Assembly (NCBI GenBank): GCA_017936885.1 | Contig: JAGBEO010000034.1 | Location: 1 to 37,206 of the forward strand | DNA length: 37,206 nucleotides | Source: Lachnospiraceae bacterium | GTDB lineage: Bacteria > Bacillota > Clostridia > Lachnospirales > Lachnospiraceae | Direction of reading: 5' to 3' | Part shown: positions 32,156 through 37,206 of the stretch, piece by piece | How positions within the stretch are numbered: position 1 is the stretch's first letter | How the letters are laid out: every line of letters begins with the position of its first letter | The notes under the pieces: model-generated | The model's input: the letters and a program-made list of their open reading frames with translations, nothing else | The model's database searches: none | What the model was told of the DNA's origin: nothing | Program-made: the position numbers and the translations under genes

Positions 32156-35100
32156 ATGAGTGAAATGCAATATACCCTTGGCATCGATATCGGTTCTACC
32201 ACTGTCAAGATCGCCATTCTTAACGGCAATTATCAGATACTCTTTTCCGACTATCAAAGGCATTTTGCTAACATAAGAGAAACCCTTTCTGATTTATTAC
32301 AGAAAGCTTATAACCAGTTAGGTAATCTGACGGTTTACCCAATGATTACAGGGTCCGGCGGTCTTACTTTAGCCAACCATCTGCAGATTCCTTTCTGTCA
32401 GGAGGTTATCGCAGTATCCACTGCCCTGCAGACACTGGCTCCCTCCACAGATGTTGCTATAGAGCTTGGCGGTGAAGATGCCAAGATCATTTACTTTGAA
32501 GGCGGTAATGTAGAGCAGCGTATGAACGGTATCTGCGCCGGCGGTACAGGTTCCTTCATTGACCAGATGGCATCCTTATTACAGACTGATGCCAAGGGCT
32601 TAAATGAATATGCCAGAAACTATCATTCCCTTTATACCATTGCGGCAAGATGCGGCGTATTTGCCAAATCCGATATCCAGCCGTTAATCAATGACGGGGC
32701 TACCAAGGAAGATCTGGCCGCTTCCATTTTTCAGGCAGTGGTCAACCAGACCATCAGCGGGCTTGCCTGCGGTAAGCCGATCCGCGGCCACGTGGCATTT
32801 TTAGGAGGCCCTCTGCACTTTTTATCTGAATTAAAGCAGTCCTTCATCCGTACCTTAAAGCTGGATGAAGAACATATTATTGACACGGACAATTCCCACC
32901 TCTTTGCCGCCATCGGCTCTGCCATGAACGCGAAGGAGGAAACCTTCTATACCATGGAGGAAATGGTGCAAAAGCTTAACTCCGGCATTAAGATGGAATT
33001 CGAAGTGGAGCGTATGGAGCCGCTTTTTGCTTCCAAAGAAGAATATGATGTGTTCTGCAAAAGACATTCTTCCCACCATGTAACCACGGGAGATCTGGCT
33101 TCCTATCAGGGCAACTGTTTCTTAGGAATCGATGCCGGTTCCACTACAACCAAGGTTGCATTAGTCGGTGAGGACGGCTCCCTGCTCTACTCTTTCTACA
33201 GCAGCAACGACGGCAGTCCGTTAAAGACTGCAATCCGTTCCATCAAGGAAATCTACAGTCTGCTTCCTGAAGGCGTACATATCGTCCGCTCCTGCTCCAC
33301 CGGTTACGGCGAAGCACTGATGAAAGCAGCATTCCTGCTGGATGACGGTGAGGTAGAGACAGTAGCCCACTACTATGCTGCCGCATTCTTTGATCCCCAG
33401 GTAGACTGTATCTTAGATATCGGCGGTCAGGATATGAAATGCATCAAAATCAAGAATCAGACGGTAGACAGCGTACAGCTTAACGAAGCCTGCTCCTCCG
33501 GCTGCGGTTCCTTCATCGAAACCTTTGCCAAATCACTCAATTACAGTGTGGAGGACTTCGCCAAAGCCGCTCTCTTTGCGGAGCATCCTATCGACTTAGG
33601 CACACGCTGTACCGTATTTATGAATTCCAAGGTAAAGCAGGCGCAGAAGGAGGGGGCTTCTGTCTCCGATATTTCTTCCGGGCTTGCCTATTCCGTTATT
33701 AAAAATGCACTCTTTAAGGTAATCAAAGTATCCGATGCCTCCGAGCTTGGCAAAAACATCGTTGTACAGGGCGGCACCTTCTATAACGATGCAGTGCTTC
33801 GAAGCTTTGAAAAAATTGCAGGCTGCGAGGCCATCAGACCGGATATCGCCGGGATCATGGGTGCTTTCGGCGCGGCACTGATTGCCAGAGAGCATTATGA
33901 GACAGGCTACCAGACCTCCATGCTTACCTTAGAGCAGGTCAACAATCTGCAATTTGAAACAAGCATGGCCAAGTGTAAAGGCTGTACGAATAACTGTCGT
34001 CTTACCATCAACAAATTTACAGGCGGCCGTCAGTACATCTCCGGCAACCGCTGCGAGCGGGGCCTTGGCAAAGCCAGAAATGAGAATGGTATGCCCAATC
34101 TCTATGATTATAAGTTAAAACGGCTCTTCTCCTACGAAGCCCTGCCGTTAGATGAAGCAAAACGCGGCACGGTAGGTATACCGAGAGTCTTAAACATGTA
34201 TGAAAATTATCCGTTCTGGTTCACTTTCTTTACGAAATTAGGCTACCGTGTGGTACTCTCGCCCAGCTCCAACCGCAAGATTTACGAGCTTGGCATCGAG
34301 TCTATTCCCAGTGAATCAGAGTGTTATCCGGCCAAATTAGCGCACGGACATGTGGCATGGCTGATCAGCCAGAAGGTAGACTTTATCTTCTACCCTGCCC
34401 TGTTCTACGAGCGCGACGAGTTCCATGAGGCCAACAACCATTATAACTGTCCGATTGTCACCTCTTATTCTGAAAACATCAAGAATAATGTGGAAGAAAT
34501 CGGAAGAGGTGAGGTTGTTTTCCGCAATCCCTTCATGTCCTTTAAGGATTTGCAGACGGTTACCTCTGCCCTGACCAGAGAGTTTGCGGAGCTTCCCGTG
34601 ACAGAGGTTATGGATGCCGCCCATGCCGCCTGGGAAGAGCTTGCCAGGGCTCGTCAGGATATGCGTGACAAGGGCGAAGAAGTATTGCGTTTTATGGAAG
34701 AAAACCACAAACGCGGTATCGTTTTAGCAGGCCGCCCCTACCATATTGATCCCGAAATCAACCACGGTATTCCGGAGCTGATCAACTCCTATGATATTGC
34801 CGTGCTGACAGAAGATTCCATCTCTCACTTAGCCGAGCCGGAACGCCCGCTGATCGTGTCCGACCAGTGGATGTACCACTCCCGGCTATATGCGGCAGCA
34901 AGCTACGTAAAAACCAGAGATGATCTGGATCTGATCCAGCTTAACTCTTTCGGCTGCGGCTTAGATGCCGTGACCACCGATCAGGTCAATGATATCCTGT
35001 CCGGTTCCGATAAGATTTATACCTGCTTAAAGATTGATGAAGTCAACAATTTAGGAGCTGCCAGAATCCGTATTCGCTCCCTGCTCTCCGCTATTAAAGT

Positions 35101-36394
35101 CAGAGAACAGAAACACAAAGAAAGAACGATTCGTTCCAGTGCCATTACGAAAGTGCAATTTACGGAAGAAATGCGTAAAAATTACACCATTCTCTGCCCG
35201 CAGATGTCTCCTATTCATTTCGAGATTATGCAGGCAGGCTTCCAGGCCTGCGGCTACAATTTCGAGGTACTGGACAATGATAACAGACATGCTGTAGATG
35301 TAGGACTTAAATATGTGAATAACGATGCCTGCTATCCCTCTTTAATGGTTGTGGGACAGATTATGGATGCCCTGCTTTCCGGCAAATATGATTTAAACAA
35401 AGTAGCCATCATTATGACCCAGACAGGCGGCGGCTGCCGTGCTACCAACTACGTAGGATTCATCAGACGTGCTCTGGAAAAGGCCGGTATGCCTCAGATT
35501 CCCGTTATCTCCTTAAACCTTGCCGGAATCGAAAGCAATCCGGGCTTTCACTTAAATGCAGAGCTTCTGATGCGCGCTGCCTACAGCGCCCTGTTCGGCG
35601 ATATTTTCATGCGCTGTGTATACCGTATGCGCCCTTATGAGGTTACTCCCGGAGCGGTAGATGCGCTCCATGCAAAATGGGTGGAAAAATGCCGCGAATT
35701 TGTTTCCCGCAAGCATATGAACTACTTCACCTTCCAGAAAATGTGTAAGCAGATTATACGGGATTTCGATGCCATAGAGATTCATGAGGATATGCGTAAG
35801 CCCCGTGTCGGTATTGTGGGCGAGATTCTTGTTAAATTTGCACCGGCGGCCAATAACCATCTGGTAGAATTATTGGAAGCCGAAGGTGCAGAGGCGGTGG
35901 TGCCTGACCTGTTAGACTTTATGCTCTACTGCTTCTATAACCAGATTTATAAAGCTGATTATTTAGGCACCTCCAAGAAAGCTGCCGCAGTGTCTAAAAT
36001 AGGCATCTGGGCACTGGAAAAGCTGCGCGGTACAGCCGCCAAAGAATTTAGAAAGAGCAAACACTTTACACCTCCGGTCAGCATCTATCAGTTGGTGGAT
36101 TATGCAAAGCCGATCGTAAATATCGGTAACCAGACCGGTGAAGGGTGGTTCCTGACCGGTGAAATGGTGGAACTGATTCACAGCGGTGTCAACAACATCG
36201 TCTGCACGCAGCCCTTCGGCTGTCTGCCAAACCACGTGGTTGGCAAAGGTGTCATCAAAGAGCTGCGCAAGCGCTTCCCGCTCTCCAACATCGTAGCCAT
36301 CGACTACGATCCCGGTGCAAGCGAGGTAAACCAGTTGAACAGAATAAAGCTTATGCTGTCCACGGCACAGAAAAATCTGAAAAAACAGCTATAG
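32156..36394 (+). CDS. Giant 2-hydroxyacyl-CoA dehydratase activase (two activase domains plus DUF2229 and dehydratase-like parts)
   Basis: 1412 aa. Two tandem BadF/BcrA-type ATPase domains begin at [10 protein letters not shown] (9-18) and [10 protein letters not shown] (324-333). Each keeps two cysteines placed as in HgdC-type activases, which share one [4Fe-4S] cluster across a dimer: C127 ([10 protein letters not shown]) and C166 (ARCGVF); C446 ([10 protein letters not shown]) and C485 (TRCTVF). A cysteine cluster CKGCTNNC...C (607-633) opens the DUF2229 part. The C-terminal third resembles dehydratase subunits, with [17 protein letters not shown] and [10 protein letters not shown]. Known activases drive an ATP-dependent single-electron transfer into a dehydratase or benzoyl-CoA reductase. 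None is encoded nearby, so the client is unknown. AAGGAG lies 11 nt before the ATG. Confidence 0.92.
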   Translation: MSEMQYTLGIDIGSTTVKIAILNGNYQILFSDYQRHFANIRETLSDLLQKAYNQLGNLTVYPMITGSGGLTLANHLQIPFCQEVIAVSTALQTLAPSTDVAIELGGEDAKIIYFEGGNVEQRMNGICAGGTGSFIDQMASLLQTDAKGLNEYARNYHSLYTIAARCGVFAKSDIQPLINDGATKEDLAASIFQAVVNQTISGLACGKPIRGHVAFLGGPLHFLSELKQSFIRTLKLDEEHIIDTDNSHLFAAIGSAMNAKEETFYTMEEMVQKLNSGIKMEFEVERMEPLFASKEEYDVFCKRHSSHHVTTGDLASYQGNCFLGIDAGSTTTKVALVGEDGSLLYSFYSSNDGSPLKTAIRSIKEIYSLLPEGVHIVRSCSTGYGEALMKAAFLLDDGEVETVAHYYAAAFFDPQVDCILDIGGQDMKCIKIKNQTVDSVQLNEACSSGCGSFIETFAKSLNYSVEDFAKAALFAEHPIDLGTRCTVFMNSKVKQAQKEGASVSDISSGLAYSVIKNALFKVIKVSDASELGKNIVVQGGTFYNDAVLRSFEKIAGCEAIRPDIAGIMGAFGAALIAREHYETGYQTSMLTLEQVNNLQFETSMAKCKGCTNNCRLTINKFTGGRQYISGNRCERGLGKARNENGMPNLYDYKLKRLFSYEALPLDEAKRGTVGIPRVLNMYENYPFWFTFFTKLGYRVVLSPSSNRKIYELGIESIPSESECYPAKLAHGHVAWLISQKVDFIFYPALFYERDEFHEANNHYNCPIVTSYSENIKNNVEEIGRGEVVFRNPFMSFKDLQTVTSALTREFAELPVTEVMDAAHAAWEELARARQDMRDKGEEVLRFMEENHKRGIVLAGRPYHIDPEINHGIPELINSYDIAVLTEDSISHLAEPERPLIVSDQWMYHSRLYAAASYVKTRDDLDLIQLNSFGCGLDAVTTDQVNDILSGSDKIYTCLKIDEVNNLGAARIRIRSLLSAIKVREQKHKERTIRSSAITKVQFTEEMRKNYTILCPQMSPIHFEIMQAGFQACGYNFEVLDNDNRHAVDVGLKYVNNDACYPSLMVVGQIMDALLSGKYDLNKVAIIMTQTGGGCRATNYVGFIRRALEKAGMPQIPVISLNLAGIESNPGFHLNAELLMRAAYSALFGDIFMRCVYRMRPYEVTPGAVDALHAKWVEKCREFVSRKHMNYFTFQKMCKQIIRDFDAIEIHEDMRKPRVGIVGEILVKFAPAANNHLVELLEAEGAEAVVPDLLDFMLYCFYNQIYKADYLGTSKKAAAVSKIGIWALEKLRGTAAKEFRKSKHFTPPVSIYQLVDYAKPIVNIGNQTGEGWFLTGEMVELIHSGVNNIVCTQPFGCLPNHVVGKGVIKELRKRFPLSNIVAIDYDPGASEVNQLNRIKLMLSTAQKNLKKQL

Positions 36395-36402
36395 AAACCG
36401 CA

Positions 36403-36434
36403 AAAGCAGATGTGGGAAACCCTACATCTGCTTT
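36403..36434. terminator. Bidirectional terminator shared by the activase and the convergent small gene
   Basis: AAAGCAGATGT (36403-36413) pairs with ACATCTGCTTT (36424-36434), and GGG/CCC extends the stem across a one-base bulge. It is followed by TTTCTT on the plus strand and TTTTGC on the minus strand. The last codons of the minus-strand gene, including its stop, form one arm. Confidence 0.8.
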
Positions 36435-36595
36435 CTTACAACCAAATATTCATTATCCAACTGGTAGAAGGAACAGTCAAAGTTGCCTCCGCTAAGGAAC
36501 CGGCTCATCTCATCCTCGTCCAAATCCACCATACACACGTAGCATTCATAGTCTTCATCATACTGATAATTGCTACAGGTATCACAATTACTCAT
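36422..36595 (-). CDS. DUF6472-like small cysteine-rich protein
   Basis: 57 aa from the ATG at 36595 (MSNCDTCSNYQYDEDYECYVC); AAAGG lies 11 nt upstream, and the longer frame to 36670 is not needed. Cysteines at positions 4, 7, 18, 21 and 40 form two CxxC-like pairs suited to zinc or an iron-sulfur centre. The DLDEDEMSRFL middle and the LVVRKQM end match what I recall of the DUF6472 family of Clostridia. The function is unknown. The 3' end lies inside the terminator shared with the activase gene. Confidence 0.75.
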   Translation of the reverse strand: MSNCDTCSNYQYDEDYECYVCMVDLDEDEMSRFLSGGNFDCSFYQLDNEYLVVRKQM

Positions 36596-36635
36596 AGCCA
36601 AACATGCCTTTCTTACTGTCTCATTCTGCTGCTTC

Positions 36636-36926
36636 TCAATAAAAGGTCTTGTCCACCCTGCGGTTGACAAACTTAATTTTACCTTTTACTTCTTCTCCCA
36701 GTTCCTGAATTGCCTCATCCGCAATCTCTTTCTGAAGCTGATTCACACAGAAAATACAGGTATTGAATTTATCACCGGAGAACAACCTCGGCTTCTCCCA
36801 TTTCACAAAGTAAGACACTCTGTGCTTTAACAAAAGCTTCTCCACCTTATCCTTAGTTGCCATATCTGTTACCTGACACCATTCTAATTCATTATGTACT
36901 TTCACTTTCTGATATAATGTTTCCAT
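36636..36926 (-). CDS. Small protein of unknown function
   Basis: 96 aa; GGAG lies 5 nt before the ATG. No signal peptide or membrane segment. The pattern (WCQVTDMATKDKVEKLLLKHRVSYFVKW, then CIFCVNQLQKEIADEAIQEL) recalls the ferredoxin-like DUF2007 group of putative signalling proteins, but the likeness is weak. A CIFC pair is present. A strong promoter lies about 95 nt upstream. It is 40 nt ahead of the DUF6472-like gene and is probably co-transcribed with it. Confidence 0.65.
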   Translation of the reverse strand: METLYQKVKVHNELEWCQVTDMATKDKVEKLLLKHRVSYFVKWEKPRLFSGDKFNTCIFCVNQLQKEIADEAIQELGEEVKGKIKFVNRRVDKTFY

Positions 36927-37020
36927 ATTCTCTCCAATACCATAATGCTGTACCTACTTCTTTGTCGCAGCATTTCATAAATTATCGTATATTTTATCAT
37001 TCCAAAATATTTCTGTATAA

Positions 37021-37049
37021 ATTATAGCCTACTTTATCTGATTGTGCAA
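37021..37049 (-). promoter_or_regulatory. Sigma-A promoter of the two small genes
   Basis: TTGCAC (37044-37049, minus strand) is followed after 17 nt by a perfect TATAAT (37021-37026). A second TTGACA (37071-37076) lies 22 nt further up without a matching -10. The leader is about 88 nt long and holds no structure I can name. Confidence 0.75.
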
Positions 37050-37128
37050 TTCCCGTTTTTTCAAAGTTTGTGTCAACACTTTATTGGCAACTTACCTATC
37101 AGTTTTTCTAAGATGCCTTTTTCTTTTT

Positions 37129-37206
37129 TTATAATAATGATTTTGCAAATACTCTCCTTGATGCTGTCTGGATTGCATCACGCATGGGCACATGCATATT
37201 TATCAC
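37129..37206 (-). CDS. Possible C-terminal end of an unidentified gene
   Basis: An open frame enters from the right edge and stops with TAA at 37129-37131, leaving 25 codons that include MRDAIQTASRRVFAKSLL. The composition is protein-like, and the next promoter lies just downstream, as expected after a gene end. It is too short to assign a family. Confidence 0.35.
   Translation of the reverse strand: MINMHVPMRDAIQTASRRVFAKSLL

Noticed and set aside
1-37206. CRISPR array, tRNA, rRNA or prophage genes
   Set aside because: No regularly spaced repeats, no cloverleaf-like stretches in the gaps, and no phage gene families were seen.

Overview
The window reads as chromosomal DNA of a low-to-mid GC Gram-positive anaerobe, most likely a member of the Lachnospiraceae (Clostridia). 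Support: AGGAGG-type ribosome binding sites, an ispH/S1 gene pair, a dimeric-type glycyl-tRNA synthetase, a yqzL-recO junction behind era, a biotin-dependent Na+ decarboxylase operon, and a very large 2-hydroxyacyl-CoA dehydratase activase. Nearly everything lies on the minus strand; only the activase (32156-36394) is on the plus strand. I see no rRNA, tRNA, CRISPR array or prophage.

Layout by coordinate; minus-strand transcription runs right to left. 1-261: the 5' end of a group II intron, directly behind the terminator of cheR. 336-6903: cheR, rpsA, ispH, cmk, a flavoprotein, an RpiR-type regulator and a TetR-type regulator with a strong promoter and palindromic operator candidates. 7032-12534: a five-gene sodium-pumping decarboxylase operon with its own promoter and terminator, encoding both a CoA-ester carboxyltransferase and a ketoacid carboxyltransferase around one biotin carrier. 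12592-17752: chromosome segregation genes scpA and scpB, a membrane-anchored metallophosphoesterase and two D-Ala-D-Ala carboxypeptidases. 18008-18307: rpsU with its own promoter, leader and terminator. 18424-29272: a long gene string, M16C peptidase, DUF4349 lipoprotein, era, yqzL, recO, a small lipoprotein, glyQS and alaS.

29430-31920 is the least familiar part. A pseudo-rhomboid membrane protein with a C-terminal zinc-finger-like tail is followed by a sigma-70-like protein without region 4 and by a small protein I do not recognise. A structured, possibly separate small RNA with its own candidate promoter and a 14-bp terminator lies downstream. 32005-36434: the orphan giant activase, with a perfect 16-bp palindrome over its -35 box and a terminator shared with the convergent gene. 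36422-37206: two small proteins behind a strong promoter and the end of another gene.

Recurring theme: several intercistronic RNA hairpins begin inside the stop codon of the upstream gene (scpA, the DUF4349 gene) or lie just behind it (biotin carrier gene). They lack U-tails, which suggests mRNA processing or stability control rather than termination. All functions come from motif recognition by eye; no search was run.
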